Origin: Mytilus californianus
Taxonomy: Eukaryota > Mollusca > Bivalvia > Mytilida > Mytilidae
Reading direction: 5' to 3'
NCBI RefSeq assembly: GCF_021869535.1
Contig: NW_026262712.1
Coordinates: forward strand, 68,542,100-68,606,099
Length of the DNA stretch: 64,000 nt
The notes under the pieces are model-generated. The model searched no databases. It was not told where the DNA came from and saw only the letters and a list, made by a program, of their open reading frames with translations. Positions 1-11,439 of the stretch are shown here, in pieces. A program made the translations under genes and the position numbers. Each line of letters opens with the position of its first letter. The first letter of the stretch is position 1.

Positions 1-539
1 AGATTGAATTCACGATCCTATACAAGAGCTTTCACGATCCAATCGCAATACTTGACCACCGTTAGGTATTCTTTCACGATCACTTCTCTCAATAAACCGA
101 GTGACACCCGTGAACTTAGGCAACAGACTCGAAAGTTAATTAGCTTGCGATCAACTATCACTGAATGATATATTATTTATCGATAATACGTTATAGGTTC
201 GTAATAAATATAAAAACGTGTATACAAGACCCAGTTTAGTATATATGCATGCATTGGTTCAATAATTCCGATAACATTAAAATTTCAAGAAACTCATTTC
301 ATATGACTGTAACTGTTTATGACGTTTTAAATGCTATCCTTTTTAAGTTACGTTATTTATTAGTGGCAAACCACGTGACATATGGACATTTGTGATTTAT
401 CAATTCATAAGGAAATAAGAACCTTTTATCCTTCAAATATAACAGAGTTGGATTTGATAAAAGTCAGGGTGTACATAAGCATTTCCTTTTTAATAAACAG
501 TGCAAGGTTTTAGAGAGCACCTGTGTACATTTTTGTATA
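1..539. other. Unassigned AT-rich sequence
   Basis: I see no gene here. The motif TTCACGATC recurs three times in the first 85 bases. No splice-flanked open frame or recognisable repeat is visible in the remainder. Confidence 0.5.
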
Positions 540-1160
540 TAAAACAATCACTGTGAATCTTCACCTGGTAGATGATAGTTAGACATATTGCTATGGTTAT
601 CCTTTGAAGGATGTTAAGATACAGAGGTCATGTAAGGTATACTTCACACACTTTTGCAATTTTGCGTTTTAAAAATTTATGAAATATCTGGGACTACTAT
701 ACTAGTCTAATAGTCCCAGGAAGTATACAGCAGAAAATTGTAAGTGAAATTACTTTTGCCATGCACTGTACAATTATCTACAACAAAAGATTGATATAAG
801 GATACATATGCATTAAAAAGAAATTAGGAACAAATTGTTTAGTCCAAGTAATAATGAAAACAATACGAGTTGGAACAAATTGACCATTTACTTTGAACCA
901 CACGGGATATGTGCTATGATATGCACCAACATCCTACTAAAATGATGAAAATATGCCGACCATGAGTACAGTCTTTTTTCAAATACCCAAATACAGTACG
1001 CGAAAGCAAAATGTACATGAAATTTTACTTGAACAATAACAGTTACACATTTTAATTGATAATTTCTATCATTTTAAAAAATAATTGTGTTTGTGGCCAT
1101 TTTATGCTAAGGACCTTAAAAATTAGTAAAAGATTGTCTCTTTTATTTGAATAATTATGG
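540..1160 (+). repeat. Dispersed repeat, copy A (empty-site allele of 49165-50085)
   Basis: This stretch aligns along its length with 49165-50085, in the same orientation and with many scattered substitutions. A shared hairpin, CTGGGACTA at 688-696 paired with TAGTCCCAG at 711-719, is kept in both copies. Copy A lacks the 349-bp element that sits in copy B, so it shows the uninserted target around positions 932-945. I cannot name the family. It could be an old non-coding transposon or a segmental duplication. Confidence 0.7.
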
Positions 1161-2215
1161 ATTCAAGTTCATTGATAACTAATGTACGTAAAAAAATTCT
1201 TATTTGTGTGACATACCTTGAGTTTTGTTTTTTGGATAATACTTCACTTATGATCACGAGGAAAAAGACTGATCGCATCATATAACGTAGATTTAAATTT
1301 TGATGTTCATTTTTTCTGTGTTTTAAACAGAAATATTTCATATTAATTTTTACAAAGTAATATGACCCATCCATATTTCATGTTCGTCAATGTAATGACA
1401 CTTTAAATCAATTACAGACAAATGTCACAAGAAAGAAATTACAAATATAGAGTTAAATAGTCAATGAAATCTTTGTTTGCACATTATCGGTAACATAAAT
1501 TTTGTAATTTTCTACATGTAACAAAATGTATGCTTCAGTGTGTATTTTTTAAGTTGCACTAAAAAAAAAAACCTTCTGTCTCATCGTTTATTTTATGTCA
1601 TTATATTGCATTTCTGATGCTGATGTGTGGTTCAATATTTTCTACATCAGAACTCATCAAAGAAACCATGTTTATTTTTAATACTCCAGACGTCCACAGA
1701 TAACGCCTAAGTAGCGCTCAAAGAAAATCAGTTAGAAGACATATCAATAACGACAATAAATACCAAATCATTAACGACGAAAAAACCTGATCAGTAACGA
1801 CAATAAATACCAAATCATTAACGACGATATATTCCTATTTTTTATCGCCTAAGTAGCTCAAATCAAATAGTTGGAAAACAAAATCATTAGCGACGTAAGA
1901 ACCAAGTCATTAACGAAGTTGAAGACCATTGCAAACCAAACTGTTAATTTCATGATAAACTTCAAATTTCTTAGCACTAACGTATCCTCTGCTTCATCTT
2001 TTGGCGTTTGCAGATATCAGTTAATACGTTAATCTTGTCCATTTTAACACTTAACCTCATGAAAGGGGTTGTACTTCTTTCATAAAAACTGCGCGAACAG
2101 AGTTGTGAGGAATATTGATTACAATTGACAAACTACATAAAGTTCACGGTCACCATCATCAATTGACCGACCTATGCATGTGTCGGTGTCTCATCTCATT
2201 AGCGACATGTTTTTG
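1161..2215. other. Unassigned, with a short tandem duplication at 1748-1827
   Basis: A 33-base unit beginning TAACGACAATAAATACC occurs at 1748-1780 and again at 1795-1827, a period of about 47. A related CGCCTAAGTAG motif also recurs at about 1705 and 1846. The 83-codon minus frame at 1123-1374 lacks recognisable motifs and is treated as chance. Nothing else stands out. Confidence 0.45.
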
Positions 2216-2219
2216 CGGT

Positions 2220-2700
2220 GTCATATCTTCGGATTCATATTGTACCAGAAATGTCGTGTAATTTTACCGATGGTACCCAATGCCCTATTGTGACATTTTG
2301 AGCAAGTATTGATTTGCATGGCCGGTGATACTTACATAGCAGGAGACGCTTACAGCGTCGACGCATCTTGCCTCGTTCTTTTTGGAATTCATGCGATTCT
2401 ATCAGTCTTTTATTGTTCCCTGCTTTTGTGTCTTCTTAATCGGTATATGAGATGGTAAGTGTTTTAATAACCATTTATCTACGCGACGTATCTTCTGCCT
2501 CGGGTTTGTTTTTAAATTTCAAATAACTTGTTTGCGAGTTAAGTAATCAAACAGTAAGATTTTACCCCATATTGTTACGTTGCTTTCCTCTTACTGTTGA
2601 TGTGTTTCCCTCGGTTTTATTTTGTAGCCCGGATTTGTTTTAGCTTAATCGATTTATGACTAATGAACAGCGATATAGTACTTTTGCCTTTATCATATTT
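2220..2700 (+). repeat. Dispersed repeat, tail shared with 5885-5967
   Basis: The segment 2597-2695 (core TTGATGTGTTTCCCTCGG) recurs at 5885-5967 in the same orientation. The upstream part has the look of a bivalve dispersed repeat. It holds a short ATG frame at about 2319-2455 with a hydrophobic stretch that runs into GTAAGTG. This could be a small first exon but is unsupported. An A-rich low-complexity tract follows at 2709-2750. Confidence 0.5.
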
Positions 2701-2935
2701 ATAGATCATGAAAAAAAAAAAAAAAAGAAAAAAAAAAACAGAACGAAAAAGAAGAGTTTCATAACGTAATAGCTAAAAGAGCATAGAATATCATAAAATG
2801 CTTTTAAAGCAGAAGAAAATGCAAATAAAATTATCTTGCAATTTGCACAACGGATCGCCCTCATCTCCTTTCACAATGGATTATAATTGCAATAACCTAT
2901 CAACGCACTTACAAATGTAACATAACAAGAACTGA

Positions 2936-4532
2936 ATGCAAATACATATGTTCAAACTCTTTTAGGTCATTTTTAGTAGCAACAAACAAAAGAACTATGT
3001 CAATTGGACATGCTTTGATACTATATCTGCCCTTGAATTTTTACTTGATAACATTTTTGTTCGCTTTGGAGATTCCGTATATCGTCAAGTTATCGGAATT
3101 CCAATGGGGACTAACTGTGCATCACTTATTGCGGACCTGTTTTTGTATTGTTATGAGTTACAATTTATGACTAAAATCAGCAAAGACCCATCGAAACAAC
3201 ATCTGATAAAAAATTTAACAATACTTTTAGATATTTAGATGATATATTGGCTCTAAATAATGACGATTTCAGTATGTATACTAAAGAAATTTATCCTGTT
3301 GAACTTACTTTAAATAAAGCTAATACTAACAATGACCACTGTCCTTTCCTCGATCTTGATATATATATCATTAACGAGAAGCTTAATACAAAAATTTATG
3401 ATAAAAGAGATGACTTTTCATTTCCTATCGTTAATTATCCATTTTTAGATGGTGACGTTCCCTTGTCACCATCTTATGGTGTTTATATATCTTAACTTGT
3501 ACGATTCGCTCGTGTATGTAACAAGTATTAGATTTTAGCGAGAGAAATTTATGTATTACTGAAAAATTATTACACCAGGGTTTTCGATATCATAAACTAG
3601 TCAAAACATTTACTAAATTTTATCATCGGTATAAGGACATCATTCGTAAATATAACTCAACATGTAGATATCTTATACGTTCGGGTATTTCACATCCAAT
3701 CTTTTATGGTAATATTCTTTACAAAGCACAAAAATGTCAGTATTCACCTCAAAAGCTAACAAAACCTTTAAACAGACTTATTAAGAAGGGATTTAGTTAC
3801 GATACTGTTGTCAGGTCATTAAAGATTGCATATTTTGGCTTTAATATTAATTCACTTATAGGGTCTTTGCATCGGAATTAAACACATTTATTCTAAAACA
3901 AGTTGTTGGCATGACACGGGTTATGTTCTTCTCATATATTTTATGACGGTATAATACTAAACCCCTAACAGGAGGGACTGTGCCTGATATTCATATGATG
4001 AAGACATAATCTTTTAATCAGTTTAATTGAGGTCTGGAGCTGGCATGTCAGTAACTGCTAGTAGTCTGTTGTTATTTATGCATTATTGTCATTTTGTTTA
4101 TTTTCTTTTGTTTCCTATTCTGACATCGGACTCGGGCTTCTCTTATACTGAGTTTTACTGTACGTACTGTTGTACGTTTGTTTTTCTACATTGGCTAGAG
4201 GTATAGGGGGAGGGTTGAGATCTCAAAAAACATGTTTAACCCCGCCGCATTTTTGCGCCTGTCCCAAGTCAGGAGCCTCTGGCCTTTGTTAGTCTTGTAT
4301 CATTTTTAATTTTAGTTTCCTGTGTATAATTTGGAGTTTAGTATGACGTCCATTATCACTGAACTAGTATACATATTTGTTTAGGGGCCAGCTGAAGGAC
4401 GCCTTCGGGTGCGGAAGTTTCTCGCTGCATTGAAGACCCATTGGTGGCCTTCGGCTGTTGTCTGCTCTATGGTCGGATTGTTGTCTCTTTGACACATTCC
4501 CCATTTCCATTCTCAATTTTATTTCTCTATCA
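2936..4532 (+). pseudogene. Penelope-like retroelement copy 1 (5'-truncated, frameshifted RT)
   Basis: The RT domain is readable as WTCFDTISALEFLLDN, then GIPMGTNCASLIADLF, then the catalytic RYLDD at about 3229-3243, and finally a conserved FLDLDIYI / KIYDKRDDF block. One frameshift lies just before RYLDD (about 3215-3225). Downstream frames carry more breaks, so it is dead. The sequence matches copy 2 at 45480-48594 from 2936 onward, so this copy lost its first 1.4 kb. The long non-coding tail ends near TTCCATTCTCAATTTTAT at about 4532. RT type is inferred as Penelope-like from motif order and the YLDD centre; the exact clade is uncertain. Confidence 0.75.
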
Positions 4533-4539
4533 ATACTTG

Positions 4540-5880
4540 TAATCAGTGATACGATTCTCAGTACTGTACTTATGTGTTAAACTTATGAAAGTTAATGATT
4601 TGATATTTAAAAGGTTTATGGTGATTCATGTTTTTTTTGTCCATTTAAAGAGAACTATAAATATATTGTATTGTTAATGCTGTCACGTGATATTATATTT
4701 TCGTATATGATTACGCCATCGTCTTTGGTAAATGTACAGTGCAGGTGTTTGGATAATGACACACTTGATAAATGTTTCGATCAAAATTTAGAACCTTAGC
4801 TCAGCATACCAATCATCTTCACAATATTTGTTTTATAATAATATTTTGAGTGAAGTTTTTCTAAGATGCTATCTGTACTTTTTTCGTTTTTATTTTCTCT
4901 CAGTTTTAATGGGTCTCATTCCTGCCAACCCTCTATGGACCCTATTTATCAGCTTCTAAAAATAAATATGCAGTCCTTTGCAGTTGATGGAAATTTAACG
5001 GGTAGGCCATTTTTGATAATAGTCTTTTGGCATGGCTCGGTATTTATAAATGCCGCTATTATGTTATTGTGTAATGGTTATTTTTTTGTATTCTCGTCTT
5101 TCATGTTTGCTTATGTGCTTTGAGTATATGCCATTTTGTTTTTCTTTGTTGACATAGTTTGTTTGTTTCGATAGTGATTAAGATGATAATATAACGTTAA
5201 CTGCCGTACCCCAATTTTTGACATTTCACCTTTTTTGATTGTTTATTTTGTTCATACATTGTTGTTAATATAATGAAATTTGATACGACTGTCCTTCAAG
5301 TGAGAGGTTTAGCTTGCTATAAATGCTATAAAACCAGATTTAATCCCCCATTTTCTACGTAGGGAAATGCCTGTACCAAGTTGTTTTCCATTCGTTTGAT
5401 GTGTTTGAGATTATGATTTTGCCATTTGATAAAGGACTTTCCGTTTTGAATTTTCCTTGGAGTTTGTTATTTTTGTTATTTTTTGTTATTTCAACACAAA
5501 AGAACATCAGTGCTACACTAGTTTTATGCATCAATGAACAGCTTTGTCGGTAAACTTCTATGTTAAATCAGAATGTATTATTAGGCAAGTTTTCAATAGA
5601 AGCATGATTATGTCTTTATGATAGATACGTGTTTAAAAACGAAAAAACTCTTTATATATCCAATGCGTTATAAGTGCTTTATATCTTTACCTGAATGCTC
5701 AAAGTCACAAATCCAGAAGCAAATGATGTTTAAGCCAAATAAATAAATAAATAAATAAATAAAAAACGTTACGACCTATATATCTATAAGGGACCTAACA
5801 ATAATTATTCCTTCACGACTTGTGTAAAAGATAAAGATATTTAGAAATGTATCTCCTTATCATAACTATGAAGACAATTT
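4540..5880 (+). repeat. Repeat-derived sequence with an (AAAT)n microsatellite
   Basis: Positions about 5060-5480 resemble the non-coding tails common to bivalve retroelements (core GGACTTTCCGTTTTGAATTTT near 5440-5455). An AAAT microsatellite lies at 5737-5764. The 85-codon plus frame at 4866-5123 is hydrophobic and shows no family motif. No gene is supported. Confidence 0.4.
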
Positions 5881-5884
5881 TATA

Positions 5885-5967
5885 GTTGATGTGTTTCCCT
5901 CGGTTTTAGTTTGTAACCCGAATTAGATTTCTCTCGATCGCTTTATGACTTTTGAACAGTTGCCTTT
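5885..5967 (+). repeat. Second copy of the 2597-2695 repeat tail
   Basis: It shares TTGATGTGTTTCCCTCGG, CGATCGCTTTATGACTTTTG-like sequence and TGCCTTTATT with 2597-2695 in the same orientation. It is probably the 3' part of a retroelement tail. Confidence 0.55.
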
Positions 5968-6244
5968 ATTTAATTAAATGTAAAAGGTGTTTTGCAGTAT
6001 TCACTGCATGCGCTTCTTATCCTGGATAATTTTCGAAATAAAATATCCATCATCTTTGGAAATATCAAACAGAAATAGTAAGCATTCCCTTTTGAAAAAA
6101 TTGCACCTCCTGGAAAAAAAATCAAGTCACCCCATTGTAATTTTATAATAGTTACCGAAGACCCCTTATCATTATTGAAATTAGTTTTCAAGTTTTGACC
6201 ATTTGAAATTATTTTTGTTTTAATTTTCACATAGACTTCTATAA

Positions 6245-6840
6245 TAAACCCCTATGTTCTATTTTTAGTCATGGCGGCCATGTTGGTTGGAGAGCATGGT
6301 AATCGGATATATGTTTCAATATAGATACCTAATTGAAAATTGTGACTATGTTTAATTCTATTTGTCCCAGTATATTAAGTAGAGAAGATTTTTGTAAAAG
6401 AATAAGATTACAAAAGTTTAAGAAAAATTTTAAAAATTGACTGTAAACTCCTTAAGGAGTCAATATAGGCCCACTTGAAGGTTGAGATTTCACAAATGTA
6501 AACATGTTTAAGACCGCAGCTTACTGCGCCAATCCTTAGCCAGGAACCTCTTGTTGTTGTTAGTCTTGTATTTTCTTTTTCATGTTGGTTCATATCTATG
6601 TTTCGGAGTGTAGAGTGGCGTCCACTTTCCTGAACTAGTATACATTAGTGTGTTTGGGCCTGCTCAAGCCAGTCTCAAGCTACTGGATTTCTGGCTGTGT
6701 AGAAGGCCTTTTGGTTATCTTAGGCTTGTTTTTTTTGGGGTCCCGGTGTGACGTCTTGTACCTTATTTCCTTATTTTTCAATCGTTTACGCATACTAGAA
6801 GCACGAAAAAGAGTCAAAGCCCTAATTGTAAATTAGACAG
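6245..6840 (+). repeat. Two dispersed-repeat fragments, the second a decayed PLE-type tail
   Basis: At 6255-6395 there is a GGCGGCCATGTTGGTTGG-type module. Its segment 6350-6383 recurs inverted at 10589-10620. At 6455-6700 the order of blocks (GGTTGAGATTTCACAAA, GCGCCAATCCTTAGCCAGG, GTCTTGTATTTTC, GAACTAGTATACAT, GGGCCTGCTCAAG) matches the 3' tail of the Penelope-like copies at about 4210-4400 with heavy divergence. No coding sequence is supported. Confidence 0.5.
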
Positions 6841-8165
6841 AACACATCATAAGGAACATTATTAATTACTTTTAAGTTGAAGTGACAACAGATTCACAAT
6901 AAGTTACTTTAAAAACCATAACCTTATAAGGGATTTATGGAAAATAGACAGGAAGACAGACTAGGACAGATACATTTACCAAGAAATAAAATATCCCTTC
7001 AATTGAAGCATACAACTAGCCTCACAAGATGTCACAATTGTTTAGACAAGCAAGATTAAAGCACTTGATCTAAAAAGTGAAAATCACATTGCGTGACTAG
7101 ATCCAGCCCCTACTATCCACTGCCGTTAGTAGATGCTTGGTCTAGTCAGACTGTCTTTGTTGTCCTGAAATTTCACGTACGCTTGTTCTATGGTAAAACT
7201 TAGCCATTCAAGAAGATAAAACATATTCAACTTCTTTTTATAATTCGAAGTTTCATATGACTTTAATATTACAAAAAATATCAGAAATAAACGGTTTTAT
7301 AACAAGCGTCCGTGAAATTTCTTGAAAAAGAAAATTCTTTATCATATCAAAATCTTCATGAATGTGCTGCTATTGAATTATTGTCTTCCCGTACACTAGC
7401 CGCCGATATATTCCCGTTTGCAGTTACCTTACTTACAGTACCTCTCGCTAGAACTTCGGAGACCGCACAGCGCAAGTGCGAATTAAAACCGTGATGAAAG
7501 AATGCAAAAAGTAAATAGTAATAACTGATTTTTAAAGAACAAATTTGTAATGTTACAACAAATTATTTAACAACTGTTAAGAAAAAGTTAAGTAAACAAA
7601 TGGAAACGCACGGGAAGTATCAAACAAAATAGTATTTCTCTATTTATTCACTTATTTGTCTCGTTTTACATGACTTTAAAATAGAAATTAGTCATTTTCA
7701 AATTGTCGTCAATCTATTTTTACTTCAAGTGTTCCAGGTATAAGATAATGCTATTTTTAGCTATTGGTTTTCCGAGCAACTAAACGTAAAGAAATTTCCA
7801 TTTCTCAAGAGTAATTATGCTGCAGAAAATTGTATAATAAAACTTCATTAAAGGAAATTATCTGTTGAACGGTAAGTAAAATTACAGCCAGAATTTTTTC
7901 AACATATACATGATATACATACTATACTCTTTGTCCTCACTGATAACAACACATATCTGGCAGATGGGCGTTAGAATCATCGATATTCGACTGATCACTA
8001 TAGTATTCGTTACAAATATTAGCCCCTTTTTCACGATCGTCTATTATTTTGTCATTTTACTTTTAGAAAGTTAATTTCTTTGTGCTTCTTTCCAAATACA
8101 GATTTAACCATTTTAGACTAGTTTTTACTATTAACGGTTTCGTTCATACTTTTATCAGATAATAC
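6841..8165. other. Unassigned sequence
   Basis: No recognisable gene or repeat. The 60-codon plus frame at 7312-7494 has no splice support. A GTAAGT near 7872 preceded by a possible acceptor at 7823 was examined, but all three frames of the putative exon contain stops. Confidence 0.4.
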
Positions 8166-8325
8166 AATTGAGAATGGAAATGGGAAATGTGTCAAAGAGA
8201 CAACAACCTTTAATAGCAAAGAGCAGAAAACAGCCGAAGTCCACCAAGGGGTCTTCAACACAGCGAGAAAATCCCACACCCGGACGCGTGCTTCAGCTGG
8301 CCCCTAAAGATATTTTGTTTATAGC
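8166..8325 (-). repeat. Penelope-like 3' tail fragment, antisense
   Basis: On the minus strand this reads as the terminal 160 bases of the Penelope-like tail seen at 4380-4532: GGGGCCAGCTGAAG-type start, then GACACATTTCCC and CATTCTCAATTG at the end. Only the extreme 3' end is present, as expected for severe 5' truncation on integration. Confidence 0.7.
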
Positions 8326-8877
8326 AATCATCTTTGTCGTTTTCAACAGCTAAATTACTTTTCTTACATTTTTTTTAAACTCCCCCAACTGATAGGGAGT
8401 GTTAATTCGTTTGGCTTTCTTATGGGACCTATTTGTTTGGGGTCGCCTTTTTTTCATTTATAAATTGATTAGGGATTACTTGCTCTGCGAATTCCAGAAT
8501 AACTTTTGAAATATTAATGGTATTTTTTTACCACATCACCTGTGACTTACAAAGAGTCCCAACTTATATCTGAAACGCGTTGTCTGTATATGATTCATGG
8601 TCACCACTGCGGCATACAGGTAAAGATTTAAATGATCACGCGTTTTTTTCAAATAGTGGTGGACCGATATCAGAGTAAAGGATAAAAAAAGTACGTTTAG
8701 GATTGCTTACAATGATTAAATGTAAAATAGACGAGCTATTTTTAGTGAAATATGTGTTTTCTTCAGTTAACTAATACAGGTTATATTGAGGAAGTAAGTT
8801 TGTAATTTTGTCATTGGGATTTTTATCATTTTGGTTTATATTTAAATCGCCAGTTAGAATTATGTCTTTATTTGCAG

Positions 8878-8937
8878 AAATCGCAAGGTGAATTGAATGA
8901 TAAAAATCATCCCAAGTTTGTTGTGAACTATTTGGGG
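8878..8937 (+). CDS. Candidate 60-nt internal exon, unknown gene
   Basis: A pyrimidine-rich acceptor (TGTCTTTATTTGCAG) precedes and a consensus donor (GGG followed by GTAAGT) follows a 60-base block. Only one frame is open; it is exactly 20 codons, phase 0 on both sides, beginning KSQGELNDKN. The two other frames contain stops. I do not recognise the peptide. It does not join directly to the candidate exon at 9971-10044, whose entry phase differs. It may be a genuine small exon or a chance match. Confidence 0.35.
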
Positions 8938-9326
8938 GTAAGTAAAATGTTGAATATAAAAATGTTTTGTTTTTTTTATCTTATTTCTAACCAGACGCAT
9001 TCGACCTATTTGCAAGTCGGTTCTATGGACCCAGATAATATTTTCTTTTATATACGCTACCGCGCAACTATCGACGCGATTAGTTTTATCATTACGAAAC
9101 ATGTTATAAGATGGTATTGAAATATCGGTATCATTTACAAATGGATTAAGCCAGCTCTCAGTAAATTACACCAAATAATTTTCAGTATATTTTATTGAAA
9201 TCTATTTAGCTTAGTGACTATGCTTTGAACGTTTGAATGAATAAAGGTTACTAGTATGTTATTTCAATAGTGAGATCAAACGAATTTCCACTATTAACGG
9301 TACTACCAGTCGTCTAAATGGACATC

Positions 9327-9424
9327 TTCGCTAGGCAAGGTTACGATCCAGTCCCCTCCTCTACACTCTTGCAATCCGCCAATGGTGGAGACGAGGGGAC
9401 TGGATCGTATTCCTTGGCTGGCGA
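9327..9424. repeat. 32-bp imperfect hairpin (inverted repeat)
   Basis: Arms at 9327-9358 and 9393-9424 are inverted copies, with a perfect core GATCCAGTCCCCTC / GAGGGGACTGGATC and a 34-base loop. The stem is GC-richer than its surroundings. No target duplication or coding content is evident. It could be a small foldback element or a structured RNA. Confidence 0.6.
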
Positions 9425-9524
9425 ATATGCTTAATGGTTAGGTCCTGGATTTAATTCAACACCTCCGATAATCATTAAATAAATATGTTGATAAGTAGAC
9501 ATAAAAGTTTTATGATATGCTGAA

Positions 9525-9840
9525 TCTAAGCGTGTATTTAGATTTTGGATATTGGACTATAAAAAGTATAAGTCCAATTTCAAATTCAGTACTAGTTCTT
9601 TGGCCACATTTATTCTGTGTCAGAAACCTATGATGTTTCAAATATTCAATCCCAATCCAAATTCAGAGCTGTATCAAACTTGAATACATTTGAGCAGCAT
9701 CTGCTCTTTGGTCGGGTTGTTGTCTCTTTGACATATTCCCCATTTCCCTTCTCAATTTTATTGATTGTAATGTCCATACTTGCCTCAACTGTTCAGGGTT
9801 CGATCAATGCGATCGTATCAAACTGCGCACTGCTTTTGAG
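9525..9840 (+). repeat. Right end of the 2.9-kb element, interrupted by a PLE tail
   Basis: Positions 9525-9686 and 9765-9840 match the right end of the element at 15283-18206 (TGTCAGAAACCTATG, CAAATTCAGAGCTGTATCAA, then CTGTTCAGGGTTCGA and a GCGATCGTATCAA end). Between them about 78 bases match the final Penelope-like tail (GGTCGGGTTGTTGTCTCTTTG to CTCAATTTTAT). So a very short PLE tail is nested inside this older fragment. Confidence 0.65.
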
Positions 9841-9970
9841 CATTTTATTAAGATGTTGTGTATTGAAAAAAGGTATTGCTCGCTGGAGATTGGCAAAACA
9901 TAAATTACACATTTTAAATTTTTGTTTACATCATATTTACTTTTCTTTAAATTTTTTTTTATATTTATAG

Positions 9971-10044
9971 ACGGTGTAGAAATGGACGCAACGTCATCAA
10001 ATTTACCACTCCATAGCGAGCAACAGCATGGTGGAATTAAAAAG
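9971..10044 (+). CDS. Candidate 74-nt exon, paralogue of 62357-62475
   Basis: The block is bounded by a TTTATATTTATAG acceptor and an AAAAAG-GTAATAC donor. The single open frame starts with two bases completing a split codon and ends in phase 0. It encodes GVEMDATSSN followed by a Q/H/G-rich stretch ending KK. The matching exon at 62357-62475 has the same acceptor and donor contexts, the same phase and the same only-open frame. Flanking introns are also related (9840-10430 against 62225-62810), so a segment was duplicated. I do not recognise the protein. Confidence 0.5.
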
Positions 10045-10430
10045 GTAATACTTTGAATTATTGCTTTTAATGTCGAAGGTAATTTTAATATTTCCCTCTC
10101 GTTTCTTGTCCAAGATGATGATGTTGATAAAAATGATTAATTTGTGTTTCATGTGCAGTGGCAAACATCACATGCCTATTATGACGAGTACATATTAATA
10201 TGGTATGAACATAAACCCTTCTTTGTACTAGACTCGCACACTGAGCTTGACTTTTAACGTATTAGTTAACTGGGTAACAGTCCAGATAAATGTGGCCATC
10301 CCTACCTTGACACATCATTTTACTTTGAGCCGACCAATCTTTGCTTTTACTCTCGAATGCCACGCGCTTAGCGGAGAAGCAGGAAATACCGAATTTTTAA
10401 GAGGCGATCACACTGACACAATATCATAGA
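10045..10430 (+). repeat. Intron-side part of duplicated segment A
   Basis: It matches 62476-62810 in order and orientation, with shared blocks such as ACACTGAGCTTGA-like, GGTAACAGTC-like and ATGCCACGCGCTTAG. The 60-codon frame at 10247-10429 is not conserved as protein between the two copies, so I treat it as non-coding. Confidence 0.6.
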
Positions 10431-10559
10431 GTCTGTCACATCATATATATAACTGTAGTTTTCCTCAACAAATAGATATCAGATGAGACTTTTAAAAGTG
10501 TAACAACAACAACAGTTTCTTTGAATCTTTTTGTATGTTCCTTGTTTAAAGATACTTAA

Positions 10560-11170
10560 TCTTAATATATATATAATATAACTATAACTACTTAATATAC
10601 TGGGACAAATAGAATTAAACTAAAGGCAGATTTTATTGAATTTGATCTCCCCAAAGAACGCACATCTATATTATATATCATTCGATAGAGCAAACCTTGT
10701 ACTATACGAACACGACTGTCGTAAGGTTCTAAACGGAGGTCAAAGGTCCACGTTACAAATATCTGAAAATTTTGAATTATTTCAATTTGTACATTTTGAT
10801 TTTCTATTTTTAACCTCTTGTCTAAATACAAACGATACTGTTTTGGCTTCAGTTGTGTTTATCAATGACCCTACTTATAGATATGTTTTCTCAAAAAAAT
10901 TCTCAAAACAGAATACAATCTTACAATATTTTGACATGTGGATTAATTCATAAATTTTTAAAGAAATCAATAAATACCTAAAGGAGCAAGATACAATAGA
11001 CAAGAATTGTGTTGTCTTACAATTTGTTCCATTAAAGGTAGAATAGACAAAAGTGAATCTATTGAATTTTTCACTAAAATGGAAGCAGACATCATATTTT
11101 AAGTTTAGGTGCTACTGATTAGAGTTTAAAAGTCGAGACGCGTGTCCAATGTAATGTTAAATATATATAT
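10560..11170 (+). repeat. Dispersed repeats; 10941-11170 is an inverted copy of 18540-18905
   Basis: The reverse complement of 18540-18905 aligns with 10941-11170 (shared TTGTGTTGTCTTACAATT, GTAGAA-TAGACA-AAAGTGAATCT and AGCAGACATCA blocks). A further 32 bases at 10589-10620 are the inverse of 6350-6383. The 105-codon frame at 10636-10953 shows no motif and lies in repeat DNA. Confidence 0.55.
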
Positions 11171-11439
11171 GATATGTTACGTGTTTTAAACCTAGAAAAA
11201 AACTGTTTTCAATCCATGAAATGTTTAAATCAACTGAATCTTACAATCCTTTAAAACGTCTCGCAAATCTCTAGTGGAATGAAAGTTTTTTACCGATTAT
11301 TGCTAATTTCATAACATTTTCTCTTGTTGAGTAGTTTTCTCTGGTTAGTGTCTATAACCCCCCTTTTTCTTTGCAACAGACCACATACTTCAAAAGTTAC
11401 TCAAGGCTAAACGCCTGCATCTTTTTCCGTAAACTATCA

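Noticed and set aside
2319..2455. Possible first exon with a hydrophobic segment ending at GTAAGTG
   Set aside because: Sits in repeat-like DNA and no partner exon is visible; too weak to call.
7824..7871. Exon between CTGCAG and GTAAGT
   Set aside because: All three frames contain stops.
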